NCBI GenBank assembly: GCA_027293165.1
Contig: JAPUGB010000185.1
Span: forward strand, 1-39,352
Length of the DNA stretch: 39,352 nucleotides
Source of the DNA: Gammaproteobacteria bacterium
GTDB lineage: Bacteria > Pseudomonadota > Gammaproteobacteria > Steroidobacterales > GCA-2729495
Reading direction: 5' to 3'
The notes beneath the pieces were generated by a model. That model saw only the letters and a program-made list of their open reading frames with translations. It searched no databases and was not told the origin of the DNA. Position numbers and translations under genes: made by a program. Positions 16,153 through 24,768 of the stretch are shown one piece after another (positions within the stretch are counted from its first letter, which is position 1; each line of letters opens with the position of its first letter).

Positions 16153-16710
16153 ATGATTGAGGACGTACAAAAAGATGCAAGTGGTCGCATGGACAGGAGT
16201 GTGCTTGCGTTCACCAAGGCATTGATGAAACTTCGAACCGGGCGTGCGCACCCCGGCCTGCTTGAACATATCGAAGCTGAATACTACGGGTCCAATGTTC
16301 CTCTTAACCAGGTTGCAAACCTTGCCGTTGAAGACCCACGCACCTTGATAGTTACCCCCTGGGAACAGCAGATGGTTCCGGTCATAGAAAAAGCAATACG
16401 GAATTCCGATCTGGGGCTGAATCCTGTCACTGCCGGAAGCGTCATCAGAGTTCCTTTGCCGGATTTAACTGAAGAGCGGCGGCGGGACTTGGCGCGACTA
16501 GTAAAACAGGAAGCCGAGCATAGTCGCGTGGCGATTCGCAACGTACGGCGGGATGCATTGAGTGACCTTAAAGAAATGGTCAAGGAGAAGTTGATTACAG
16601 AAGATGACGAGCGACGAGCTCACCATACGATCCAGGAGTTGACCGACAAGCACACCACTGCAATCGACAAGGTTTCGGAAGAAAAGCAGCACGAGGTAAT
16701 GGAATTCTGA
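16153..16710 (+). CDS. frr: Ribosome recycling factor
   Basis: RRF, with EF-G, splits post-termination ribosomes. The 185-aa product is exactly the length of E. coli RRF. It shows the long three-helix bundle pattern with FTKALMKLRTGRAHPGLLEHI, the beta domain with YGSNVPLNQVANLAVEDPRTL, and the C-terminal helix containing RRDLARLVKQEAEHSRVAIRN. GAGAGGT precedes the ATG. It sits between pyrH and uppS in the conserved order. Confidence 0.98.
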   Translation: MIEDVQKDASGRMDRSVLAFTKALMKLRTGRAHPGLLEHIEAEYYGSNVPLNQVANLAVEDPRTLIVTPWEQQMVPVIEKAIRNSDLGLNPVTAGSVIRVPLPDLTEERRRDLARLVKQEAEHSRVAIRNVRRDALSDLKEMVKEKLITEDDERRAHHTIQELTDKHTTAIDKVSEEKQHEVMEF

Positions 16711-16739
16711 GTCGCGAACGATTCGCGTCTAATCCGGCT

Positions 16740-17495
16740 ATGCAGATGGTAAAAGACAAACGGAGTTTGCCCAGACACGTTGCGATCATTATGGATGGTA
16801 ATGGGCGGTGGGCCCGGCAGAACGGGCGCCCGCGTACAGCCGGCCACCGCGAAGGCGTCAAGGCGACGAGAGCAGTTGTCGAATGCTGCGCGGATCGTGG
16901 AATCGATATTCTCACTCTCTTTGCCTTTAGCAGTGAGAATTGGAGACGGCCTCAGGATGAAGTAACCGGTCTGATGAGCCTCTTCATTGAGGTTCTGCGG
17001 AACGAAGTCGACTCGCTCCACGAAAATGGAGTGCGCGTGAATTTCATTGGTGATCGTGACCAATTGCCTAGCGGACTTCGCTTGGGATTGAAAGAGGCGG
17101 AGCAGAAGACCGCCGCCAATGAACGCATGCAGCTCGTGCTAGCGGTGGCCTACGGTGGCCGCTGGGATATTGTCCAGGCGGCCCGGCGTCTAGCCGTGGC
17201 CGTAAGCGAGGGAAAGCTGGACGCCAATACGGTTGATGATGCTGTACTCAATAAATATCTGTCACTCGGAGGGATGCCCGACCCGGATCTGCTTATTCGA
17301 ACCGGCGGGGAGCGGCGAATCAGTAATTTTTTGCTGTGGGATTTGGCTTATACAGAACTACATTTCACCGATACGCTATGGCCGGAATTCGATTCTTCCG
17401 ACCTTGATGCGGCGCTGAAATTTTTTGCGGACCGCGAGCGACGTTACGGAAAAACGGGCGAACAGGCGGCTGCCAGTGCAAAATCCAGCGCCTGA
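16740..17495 (+). CDS. uppS: Undecaprenyl pyrophosphate synthase (di-trans,poly-cis)
   Basis: UppS condenses eight IPP units with farnesyl diphosphate to make the C55 lipid carrier for peptidoglycan and LPS O-units. The 251-aa product (E. coli 253 aa) has the catalytic IIMDGNGRWA motif with Asp19, FAFSSENWRRP, and the C-terminal signature PDLLIRTGGERRISNFLLWDLAYTE with its substrate-binding arginines. Its presence means the cell must make IPP, which matters because the usual neighbours dxr and ispD/ispF are missing from this region. cdsA follows after 45 bases. Confidence 0.97.
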   Translation: MQMVKDKRSLPRHVAIIMDGNGRWARQNGRPRTAGHREGVKATRAVVECCADRGIDILTLFAFSSENWRRPQDEVTGLMSLFIEVLRNEVDSLHENGVRVNFIGDRDQLPSGLRLGLKEAEQKTAANERMQLVLAVAYGGRWDIVQAARRLAVAVSEGKLDANTVDDAVLNKYLSLGGMPDPDLLIRTGGERRISNFLLWDLAYTELHFTDTLWPEFDSSDLDAALKFFADRERRYGKTGEQAAASAKSSA

Positions 17496-17540
17496 TCTGG
17501 CCGTAATCTCATCCAGGTGTTCGAAGTCGGCTAGTAACCA

Positions 17541-18356
17541 ATGAATACCCTTGTTCAGCGAATAATTACTGCCGTTTTGCTGATAGCCCTGCTGGTACTG
17601 GTGCTATTTGCACTGCCACCGTTGGCGTCCATAGCGGCAATCAGCGGTTTGGTCTTGATTGGTGCGTGGGAATGGGGAGGGTTTCTCGGTTTCAAGCAGA
17701 AAAAAGCACATTGGTTCTACGTTCTTTTTATAGCTGCGGCGATGCTGGGCGCCGGATGGTTGATGCCTGATCGGGAATGGGTGCTCGCCGTACTGCAAGG
17801 CAGCATGGTCTGGTGGGGTATCGCATTCTTGTGGATGCTGCGGTATCCAACTTCGATACAGCCGCTCGTGATAGCTATCTGCGGGGCTTTCGTCTTGCTA
17901 CCGGCCTGGCTGGCATTGGTAAACCTGATTCTCGTCGAGCCGCTGGGGGCGGAATTGGTTCTTCTGGTGCTGGTGATCGTCTGGGCAGCGGACATCGGCG
18001 CATATTTCGTCGGCCGCAAGTTCGGTCGCGTGCGGTTGGCTCCGCGGGTCAGTCCGGGCAAGACCTGGGAGGGCCTGCTGGGGGGGCTGGTTGGAGCAGC
18101 GCTGGGTGCTAGCCTTGGTGGCCTTTATTTCGGCTGGCCGGCAGCCGAATTTATCCCGCTGGGGCTGAGTGTCGGCGCGATTTCGGTCGTGGGAGACCTG
18201 ACCGTCAGCATGTTCAAACGTAACGCCGGGCTCAAGGACAGTGGTAGGCTGGTGCCGGGGCATGGCGGGTTGCTGGACCGGATCGATAGCGTCACCGCCG
18301 CGGTTCCATTATTTGTGATTGAGTTGACCTGGCTGCAAGCATTAACGGCTGGGTAG
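17541..18356 (+). CDS. cdsA: Phosphatidate cytidylyltransferase (CDP-diglyceride synthase)
   Basis: CdsA makes CDP-diacylglycerol from phosphatidic acid and CTP in the inner membrane, the branch point for all phospholipids. The 271-aa protein (E. coli 285 aa) is almost entirely hydrophobic helices. It ends with the CDS signature: SVVGDLTVSMFKR, then KDSG, then GHGGLLDRIDS (about residues 212-252). SPGKTWEG is also present. It lies between uppS and rseP. dxr, usually next, is missing. Confidence 0.97.
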   Translation: MNTLVQRIITAVLLIALLVLVLFALPPLASIAAISGLVLIGAWEWGGFLGFKQKKAHWFYVLFIAAAMLGAGWLMPDREWVLAVLQGSMVWWGIAFLWMLRYPTSIQPLVIAICGAFVLLPAWLALVNLILVEPLGAELVLLVLVIVWAADIGAYFVGRKFGRVRLAPRVSPGKTWEGLLGGLVGAALGASLGGLYFGWPAAEFIPLGLSVGAISVVGDLTVSMFKRNAGLKDSGRLVPGHGGLLDRIDSVTAAVPLFVIELTWLQALTAG

Positions 18357-18357
18357 T

Positions 18358-18398
18358 GCAACGGTATCGACCGCGGGGCGCACTCGATATTGCGTTGC
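18358..18398 (+). other. Nested inverted repeat in the cdsA-rseP gap (usual dxr site)
   Basis: GCAACG (18358-18363) pairs with CGTTGC (18393-18398). Inside it ATCGA (18366-18370) pairs with TCGAT (18384-18388), leaving a 13-base GC-rich loop. It begins 2 bases after the cdsA stop. It has no U-run. It might be an mRNA processing or attenuation hairpin, or the footprint of an old rearrangement. The 118-base gap encodes nothing recognisable. Confidence 0.35.
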
Positions 18399-18474
18399 GG
18401 CAGGAACGGCCGCATGCACAAACTGTCCAAAACTTGAATTTACAGGCTCTGCCTGAGGAGATCATGGATCGCTT

Positions 18475-19842
18475 ATGAGCACGGTATTGACTTCAATATT
18501 CGCGTTTGTATTGGCCATCGGCCTTCTCGTGGCCGTACATGAATACGGTCACTACCTGATTGCGCGGTTGATCGGAGTCAAGGTATTGCGATTCTCCATT
18601 GGATTTGGGCGGCCAATCTGGCTTCGTCGATGGGGTACGGATCAAACTGAATATTGCGTCTCCGCCGTGCCGCTGGGCGGCTATGTGAAATTGCTGGATG
18701 AACGAGAAGGCAATGTAGATCCTGTCGACCTGCCTCGCGCATTCAACCGACAGCCGATACCCAAACGGATCGCGGTCCTGGTGGCTGGGCCGTTGATGAA
18801 TTTCGTTTTTGCAGTGTTTGCTTACTGGGCAATGTTCGTCATCGGTGTTCCTGGTGCTCAGCCAATAATTGGCGACGTCACTGAAGGGTCAATTGCGGCG
18901 AACGCGGGCCTTGGTGAAGGCGACCGTATGCTGCGGGTGGGAGAGCACCCTGTAACGACTTGGGAAGGCGCCATTCTGGCGATGCTGGATTCGATCCTTG
19001 CTGACGGCGACATGGCGATGCAGGTGGTCGATCAGCAAGGTGACCGCCGCACCGTATGGCTCGATGTCGAGGGCAAGGTCACCGAATTAACTGAGCCTGG
19101 AAAGCTGTTCAGCGGCTTGGGTATCACGCCATGGGCGCCGCCCTGGACCCCACTGGTGACTGCGGTGCAAGCGGGCAGCCCGGCAGAAGCAGCCGGCTTG
19201 CTGCCGGGCGATCTCATCCTGCGCCTGGACGGGGAACCCGTGGAGAACGGCGCCGATTGGGTCCGTCTGGTGCAGACTAAACCCGAGCAAAGTGTTCAGA
19301 TCGTTGTTGAACGCGGCGGAGTCGAGTTACAGCTGATTGCCGGACTCGGCAGCAAGCTGGTAGAGGGCAAGCCGGTGGGGTGGATTGGAACGACCACGAC
19401 GGTTCCGCCGGGCGTGCTGGATAGCTATCGGGCCGAACAACGCTACTCTGTCAGCGAGTCAGTCGGGGTGGCACTCAAGCGCACCTGGTCCATGTCGGCT
19501 CTTACAGTCCGTATGCTCGCCCGCATGATCACGGGCGAGGTTTCTATCAAGAATGTCAGTGGGCCGATCAGTATCGCCCAGTATGCGGGTTACGCGGCGA
19601 GCGGCGGGTTGGCATCTTTCCTTAGTTTTCTCGCTATCGTCAGCATCAGTCTGGGGATCCTGAATCTTCTTCCAATCCCGATGCTTGATGGTGGTCAGAT
19701 CGTTTACCAGGTCCTTGAGGCGTTCAAAGGAAGCCCCCTGTCAGAGCGGGCCCAGCTGATCGGACAACAAATCGGGATCGTGATGCTGGTGTTGCTAATG
19801 AGCTTTGCGTTCTATAACGATCTCGCGCGAATTTTTAACTGA
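18475..19842 (+). CDS. rseP: Site-2 intramembrane zinc metalloprotease RseP
   Basis: RseP cleaves the anti-sigma factor RseA within the inner membrane and so releases sigma E during envelope stress. The 455-aa product (E. coli 450 aa) has the zinc motif HEYGH (H22, E23, H26) in the first membrane helix, the GFGRP segment, two tandem PDZ domains (about residues 110-300) and the second active-site motif NLLPIPMLDGGQ near residue 400. The best Shine-Dalgarno (GAGGAG) is 14 bases from this ATG and only 3 bases from an ATG at 18464. That upstream ATG encodes a four-residue ORF whose TGA overlaps the rseP ATG, so initiation may be by coupling. bamA follows after 8 bases. Confidence 0.96.
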   Translation: MSTVLTSIFAFVLAIGLLVAVHEYGHYLIARLIGVKVLRFSIGFGRPIWLRRWGTDQTEYCVSAVPLGGYVKLLDEREGNVDPVDLPRAFNRQPIPKRIAVLVAGPLMNFVFAVFAYWAMFVIGVPGAQPIIGDVTEGSIAANAGLGEGDRMLRVGEHPVTTWEGAILAMLDSILADGDMAMQVVDQQGDRRTVWLDVEGKVTELTEPGKLFSGLGITPWAPPWTPLVTAVQAGSPAEAAGLLPGDLILRLDGEPVENGADWVRLVQTKPEQSVQIVVERGGVELQLIAGLGSKLVEGKPVGWIGTTTTVPPGVLDSYRAEQRYSVSESVGVALKRTWSMSALTVRMLARMITGEVSIKNVSGPISIAQYAGYAASGGLASFLSFLAIVSISLGILNLLPIPMLDGGQIVYQVLEAFKGSPLSERAQLIGQQIGIVMLVLLMSFAFYNDLARIFN

Positions 19843-19850
19843 GCTGCCCT

Positions 19851-22274
19851 GTGAATTGTCAGCTCAGGAATTGGCCTGCTCGCTCTCGAGTTTGTGCCGC
19901 AGCCACGTTAGTGCTCTTCCTGGCAGCGATACCAACTTACGCTGCTGACGAATTCGTCGTCCGGGATATTCGGATCGCAGGCCTGATGCGAATTTCGGAA
20001 GGCACGGTTTTTAACTACCTACCGATCAACATAGGCGACACGCTTGACCAGCAGCGGGTTCAGGAGGCGCTGCGTGCGGTTTTCGCGACCGGGTTTTTTA
20101 AAGATGTTGAGTTCAGGCGCGATGGCAGCACCTTGGTGATAGCGGTTCTCGAGCGCCCGTCAATCGCCTCGTTCAGTATTAGTGGAAACAAGGACATCAA
20201 GACAGAGGATCTCGAAGAACCGCTGGCGAATATCGGTTTGAAAGTCGGACGTATATTTGACCGGGCTGTATTGGACGAAGTCGAACGATCATTGACGGAC
20301 CAGTATTACAGCCAGGGTAAGTACGGCGCACAAATCAGCACCGAGGTCGAGGAACTGCCGGATAACAATGTCGGTATCAGTATAAATATCAAAGAGGGAG
20401 ATCGCGCGAAAATCCGCCAGATCAACATCGTCGGAAACTATACATTTCCCGACGAGGACATACTGGAAAACATGGAACTTCAGACTCCGAACTGGCTTTC
20501 ATGGATTCGGCAAGATGATCGCTATTCCAGAGAAGCTCTGTCCGGCGACCTGGAAATGCTCCGGTCATATTACATGGACCGTGGGTTCGCCGATTTCTCT
20601 CTAGAGTCGACTCAGGTCGCAATTTCACCGGATAAAAAAGATATTTTCATCACGATAAACGTTGTTGAAGGCGATCGTTACGTTGTCTCGGACGTTAAAC
20701 TCGCGGGAGACCTGGTGTTGTCGCGGGATCAATTAAACCCGTTTATTCAGGTGAAGCCTGGACAGATTTTTTCGCAACGCCTGATTAGCCAGAGCACAGA
20801 ATTGATCCAATTACTCTTGGGCGAGGAAGGCTATGCATTCGCTGAGGTCAACCCGGTGCCCGAGTTGGACAAGGAAAATAAAGAAGTCGCGATTACTTTT
20901 TACATCGACCCGAAAAACCGTGTCTACGTGCGGAGCATTAATTTTAATGGAGCCTCGTCGGTAAACGATGAAGTGTTTCGACGCGAAGTAAGGCAGTTTG
21001 AGGGTAGTTACCTGTCGAACAGTCGTCTCGAGCGCTCAAAGATCAGAATACAGAGATTGCCATACATAGAATCTGTCAACGTATCAACGACCCCGGTGGC
21101 GGGTACGCCAGATCTGGTCGACGTTGATTTCGATATTAAGGAAGGATTACCGGGGCAGTTTGGCGGTGGTCTGGGATATTCAGATGCGCAGAAATTAATG
21201 TTGAACTTGAATTTTGTGCATACGAATTTTATGGGGACCGGAAATCGTATCGCAGCAAATATCAACACGGGAAAATTCAGCAAGGCATACAGTGTTTCTC
21301 ATACCGATCCTTACACGACCATTGATGCGGTCAGTAGAACGGTCAGTTTCACCTACCGTAATATCACCCAGTTCACTTCGAGTTCCTCCGACTTTTCCAC
21401 CGAGACGATTGCAGCATCGGTGGAATACGGCTATCCGGTGACCGAGTACCAACGCGTCATACTCGGGTTCTCCTGGCAGAAGGCCCAGCTGCTGGCTGAT
21501 CCGAACGGCAGTAGCGTGCAGGCATTTCAATGGGTTAACAACAACGGCAACGAGTGCTCGACCGGCACCATCATTACCTGCTCAGAATTCAATACCTTCG
21601 AATTGATTGCCGGGTGGATCAAGGACACCCGGAATCGATCATTGTTCGCAAACCGGGGATCTCAGCACCGATTGACGCTAACCGGCACGATTCCGGGCAG
21701 TGACGTCGAATACTATACGTTCAACTACCATTTCCGGCAGTATGTGCCGCTGGGACGCTGGTTCACGCTGTCGATCAATGCCGATCTTGGGTTTGGAGAC
21801 AGTTTCGGAGATACTACGTCGATTGCCCCGTTCAAGCAGTATTTTGCCGGTGGTCCGAATACCGTCAGGGGATTTAAGGAGGATACGCTTGGCCCAATCG
21901 ACAGCCGCGGTAATCCGTATGGCGGCAACATGTTGATTGCTGCACAGACGGAGATTATCCTGCCAATGCCGCAGAAATGGGCGTCGCGGGCTCGATTTAC
22001 CGCGTTTTTTGATATTGGCAACGTGTTTTCCACCGGGGGGGTGGATTTTTGGGGGCCGCCCGGGTTTCCGGGACCAAACGGCGGAGTGCCCACCGGTTAC
22101 AAGTTTGATGCGGACGAGCTTAAACAATCGGTCGGGCTTGCCGCTCAATGGTTGGCACCAATGGGGTTGTTTCGATTTAGCTATGCATTTCCACTCAACG
22201 ATAGCGAACGCACTCCTTTCCGGTTTGCCGATCAGGTTGAACAGTTCCAGTTCTCCATCGGTGGCGCATTTTAA
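19851..22274 (+). CDS. bamA: Outer membrane protein assembly factor BamA
   Basis: BamA is the core of the BAM complex, which folds beta-barrel proteins into the outer membrane. The 807-aa protein (E. coli 810 aa) starts at GTG with a signal peptide (LVLFLAAIPTYAA, cleavage expected near residue 32). It then has five POTRA domains (about residues 36-435) and a 16-strand barrel, with the conserved VRGF motif of loop 6 (GGPNTVRGFKED) and a C-terminal aromatic end (FQFSIGGAF). The Shine-Dalgarno is weak and the gene starts 8 bases after rseP, so translational coupling is likely. skp follows. Confidence 0.97.
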   Translation: MNCQLRNWPARSRVCAAATLVLFLAAIPTYAADEFVVRDIRIAGLMRISEGTVFNYLPINIGDTLDQQRVQEALRAVFATGFFKDVEFRRDGSTLVIAVLERPSIASFSISGNKDIKTEDLEEPLANIGLKVGRIFDRAVLDEVERSLTDQYYSQGKYGAQISTEVEELPDNNVGISINIKEGDRAKIRQINIVGNYTFPDEDILENMELQTPNWLSWIRQDDRYSREALSGDLEMLRSYYMDRGFADFSLESTQVAISPDKKDIFITINVVEGDRYVVSDVKLAGDLVLSRDQLNPFIQVKPGQIFSQRLISQSTELIQLLLGEEGYAFAEVNPVPELDKENKEVAITFYIDPKNRVYVRSINFNGASSVNDEVFRREVRQFEGSYLSNSRLERSKIRIQRLPYIESVNVSTTPVAGTPDLVDVDFDIKEGLPGQFGGGLGYSDAQKLMLNLNFVHTNFMGTGNRIAANINTGKFSKAYSVSHTDPYTTIDAVSRTVSFTYRNITQFTSSSSDFSTETIAASVEYGYPVTEYQRVILGFSWQKAQLLADPNGSSVQAFQWVNNNGNECSTGTIITCSEFNTFELIAGWIKDTRNRSLFANRGSQHRLTLTGTIPGSDVEYYTFNYHFRQYVPLGRWFTLSINADLGFGDSFGDTTSIAPFKQYFAGGPNTVRGFKEDTLGPIDSRGNPYGGNMLIAAQTEIILPMPQKWASRARFTAFFDIGNVFSTGGVDFWGPPGFPGPNGGVPTGYKFDADELKQSVGLAAQWLAPMGLFRFSYAFPLNDSERTPFRFADQVEQFQFSIGGAF

Positions 22275-22298
22275 TACTTATAAGCAAGGGTTTAACAC

Positions 22299-22838
22299 AT
22301 GAGACGAGTACAACGAGTGGCCGTTGCGGCCATTTTTGCATTGAGCACCTGGCCCGGTTTTTTGCTCGCCCAGGGCGTTGGGGATTTAAAGATCGGTGTT
22401 GTTAATGCTGGCCGACTGCTGAATGAATCACCGCAGGTTCGTATTGCGATGGAAACCCTGCAGGACGAGTTTGCCCCGCGGCAACGGGAAATAATTGCCC
22501 AGCAGACAGCGTATCAAGAGAATCAGGCACAGCTAAAGCGTGATCTTGAGGTCATGGGTGCGGAAGAGCGCCGGAATGCTGAGCGGGACCTCAGAAATGA
22601 GGAACGCTCTATGGCACGACGTCAGCAGGAGTTTTCTGAGGATTTTGAATTGCGGCGGAATGAAGAACTCGCAAAGGTGCAGCAGGACCTGCTGAGGGAT
22701 ATTCAGGCTTTCGGTCAGCTGGGCAACTACGATTTGATCCTGGGCGACGGTGTTCTTTATGCCACCCCAGTTGTGGACGTTACCGAGGATGTGCTGAACA
22801 GTATGCAGGCCGCCGCGCCCAGCCAGGGCGGACAGTAA
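22299..22838 (+). CDS. skp: Periplasmic chaperone Skp (OmpH family)
   Basis: Skp holds unfolded outer membrane proteins on the way to BamA. The 179-aa product has a signal peptide (cleavage expected after LLAQ, about residue 25), then DLKIGVVNAGRLLNESPQ, the start of the OmpH domain. Long, highly charged coiled-coil helices follow (about residues 50-135), which form the tentacles of the trimer, and the protein ends in DLILGDGVLYATPVVDVT. AAGGG precedes the ATG. It lies between bamA and lpxD, the usual position. Confidence 0.95.
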   Translation: MRRVQRVAVAAIFALSTWPGFLLAQGVGDLKIGVVNAGRLLNESPQVRIAMETLQDEFAPRQREIIAQQTAYQENQAQLKRDLEVMGAEERRNAERDLRNEERSMARRQQEFSEDFELRRNEELAKVQQDLLRDIQAFGQLGNYDLILGDGVLYATPVVDVTEDVLNSMQAAAPSQGGQ

Positions 22839-22925
22839 TTTTGCTGATAGATGGCAGGGCTGCCAGTGATGGAGCGCGATTTGCTGACCGCCTGAGTGTA
22901 TCGACCAATATTTGGCCCGACATGT

Positions 22926-23969
22926 ATGTCAATCAGCCTGGGTAAGCTTGCCGTTCGGTTTGGTTGCGAATTGCGCGGCGATCCCGACACCGAGGTCGAT
23001 CAAGTCGGCACGCTTCAATCCGCCGGCGAGGGGTGCATCGCGTTTCTGGCGAATCCGTCTTATCGCAAAATGCTTGCAGAAACGCAGGCTACGGCCGTAA
23101 TACTCGACGAAAGCGCGGTGGAGGAATGCCCGACCGCGGCGTTGATCACCCCGGAGCCGTATCTGGTATACGCCCATGTGGCAGCTTTATTGCAACCCGA
23201 GCCGCCGCTTCTGCCCGGTGTGCACGCATCCGCATCGATCGGGGCTGATTGCGCGATTCCGAAATCCTGTGAAATTGCGCCGGGAGTTGTGCTCGGTGAT
23301 GGAGTTGTCCTGGGGGAACGGGTTTGCATCGGGGCGCTGTGCGTACTTGGACGTGGCGCGGTGCTTGGCGATGACACTCGCATGATGGCACGAGTTACGC
23401 TCTATTCGGGCGTCCGTATTGGCCAGCGTTGTCTGCTGCATTCGGGATCAGTGGTGGGTGCTGACGGGTTCGGGATTGCCAAGGAACCAACCGGGGCCTG
23501 GACCAAGGTGCCCCAACTGGGCGGTGTCAGAATCGGCGACGACGTGGAAATTGGTGCAAACACGACCATCGACCGCGGCGCCATTGGGGACACCGTGATT
23601 GCGAATGGAGTGAAGCTGGACAACCAGATTCAGGTGGGCCATAACGTGGCTATCGGCGAGCACACAGCCATAGCCGGGCAGGTTGGCATATCCGGAAGCG
23701 CACGGATCGGTGCGCGTTGCATGCTAGGCGGTCAGGCCGGCGTGGCGGGGCACATAACAATCGCCGATGACGTGGTGGTGATGGGGCGCACGATGGTCAC
23801 ACATTCGATTAAAAATCCCGGTGTGTATGCTGGCGGAGGGGTGCCAATGGATGACGTCGCCAGCTGGCGAAAAAATGCTGTGCGTTTCGGTCAGTTGGAT
23901 GATATGGCGCGCAGACTCCGGCGCATCGAAAAAGCCGTGTTGAAGCCCGCTTCGGATGACGAGTCCTGA
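22926..23969 (+). CDS. lpxD: UDP-3-O-(3-hydroxyacyl)glucosamine N-acyltransferase
   Basis: LpxD adds the second 3-hydroxyacyl chain (N-linked) in lipid A synthesis. From the ATG at 22926 the product is 347 aa (E. coli 341 aa). It has the N-terminal uridine-binding domain ([15 protein letters not shown], about residues 37-51) and a long left-handed beta-helix of hexapeptide repeats, with the catalytic His in [11 protein letters not shown] and the GADGFG loop. The short C-terminal helix ([16 protein letters not shown]) is present. A GTG at 22896 would add 10 unconserved residues; neither start has a clear ribosome site. fabZ, normally next, is missing; lpxA starts 14 bases later. Confidence 0.96.
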   Translation: MSISLGKLAVRFGCELRGDPDTEVDQVGTLQSAGEGCIAFLANPSYRKMLAETQATAVILDESAVEECPTAALITPEPYLVYAHVAALLQPEPPLLPGVHASASIGADCAIPKSCEIAPGVVLGDGVVLGERVCIGALCVLGRGAVLGDDTRMMARVTLYSGVRIGQRCLLHSGSVVGADGFGIAKEPTGAWTKVPQLGGVRIGDDVEIGANTTIDRGAIGDTVIANGVKLDNQIQVGHNVAIGEHTAIAGQVGISGSARIGARCMLGGQAGVAGHITIADDVVVMGRTMVTHSIKNPGVYAGGGVPMDDVASWRKNAVRFGQLDDMARRLRRIEKAVLKPASDDES

Positions 23970-23983
23970 GCCGCGGCCTCAAC

Positions 23984-24754
23984 GTGATTCATTCCACTGC
24001 AATCGTTTCACCCGCTGCTGAGCTTGCCGATGACGTCGAGGTTGGACCGTATTCCATCATTGGCGACGATGTGCAAATCGGCGCCGGGACCGAAATCGGA
24101 TCGCACGTTGTTATCAAAGGGACGACGGAGATTGGCGAGAACAATCGGATCTTTCAGTTTGCCTCAATTGGTGAGGATCCGCAGGATAAGAAATATGATG
24201 GCGAGAAGACACGGCTCGTCATCGGCGACGGGAATACTATTCGCGAATATTGCACTCTGAACCGCGGCACGGCCCAGGATATCGGGGTGACGCGCATTGG
24301 CGACAATAACTGGTTGATGGCGTACGTTCATGTAGCGCATGACTGTGACATTGGTAATGAAACGATTTTCGCGAACAATTCGAGTCTCGCTGGCCACGTC
24401 AGCGTTGGCGACTATGTTATCTTCGGCGGATTCTCGGGCGCGCATCAGTTCTGTCGCGTCGGTGCGCACAGCTTTATCGGCAACAATGCAGCGGTAACCA
24501 GGGACGTGCCGCCGTACATCATGGTTTCTGGACAACCAGCGGTACCGCGGGGAGTAAATTCCGAAGGATTAAAACGCCGCGGCTTCGATTCGGATCAAGC
24601 CAGGAACGTCAAGGAAGCGTTCCGCTTGCTGTACCGTTCAGGCTTGCGCCTCGAGGAGGCCAGGGAACGGATCATCGAGTTGGCCGCCAACCGCGAAGAA
24701 CTGCGCATATTCGCGGAATTTCTGGAGCCCTCGGAGCGCAGCATCGTGCGATAG
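23984..24754 (+). CDS. lpxA: UDP-N-acetylglucosamine 3-O-acyltransferase
   Basis: LpxA starts lipid A synthesis by moving a 3-hydroxyacyl group from ACP to UDP-GlcNAc. The 256-aa protein (E. coli 262 aa) starts at GTG. It is a left-handed beta-helix with SHVVIKGTTEIG, QFASIGEDPQD, the catalytic His119 in HVAHDCDIGN, and HQFCRVGAH. The C-terminal helical part contains GLKRRGFD. By alignment with E. coli, the residue at the acyl-chain ruler position (Gly173) is Asn167. A bulkier residue there is known to shorten the accepted chain, so an acyl length below C14 is my inference. It lies 14 bases after lpxD and 14 before lpxB. Confidence 0.97.
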   Translation: MIHSTAIVSPAAELADDVEVGPYSIIGDDVQIGAGTEIGSHVVIKGTTEIGENNRIFQFASIGEDPQDKKYDGEKTRLVIGDGNTIREYCTLNRGTAQDIGVTRIGDNNWLMAYVHVAHDCDIGNETIFANNSSLAGHVSVGDYVIFGGFSGAHQFCRVGAHSFIGNNAAVTRDVPPYIMVSGQPAVPRGVNSEGLKRRGFDSDQARNVKEAFRLLYRSGLRLEEARERIIELAANREELRIFAEFLEPSERSIVR

Positions 24755-24768
24755 GCCAATATATTCTC

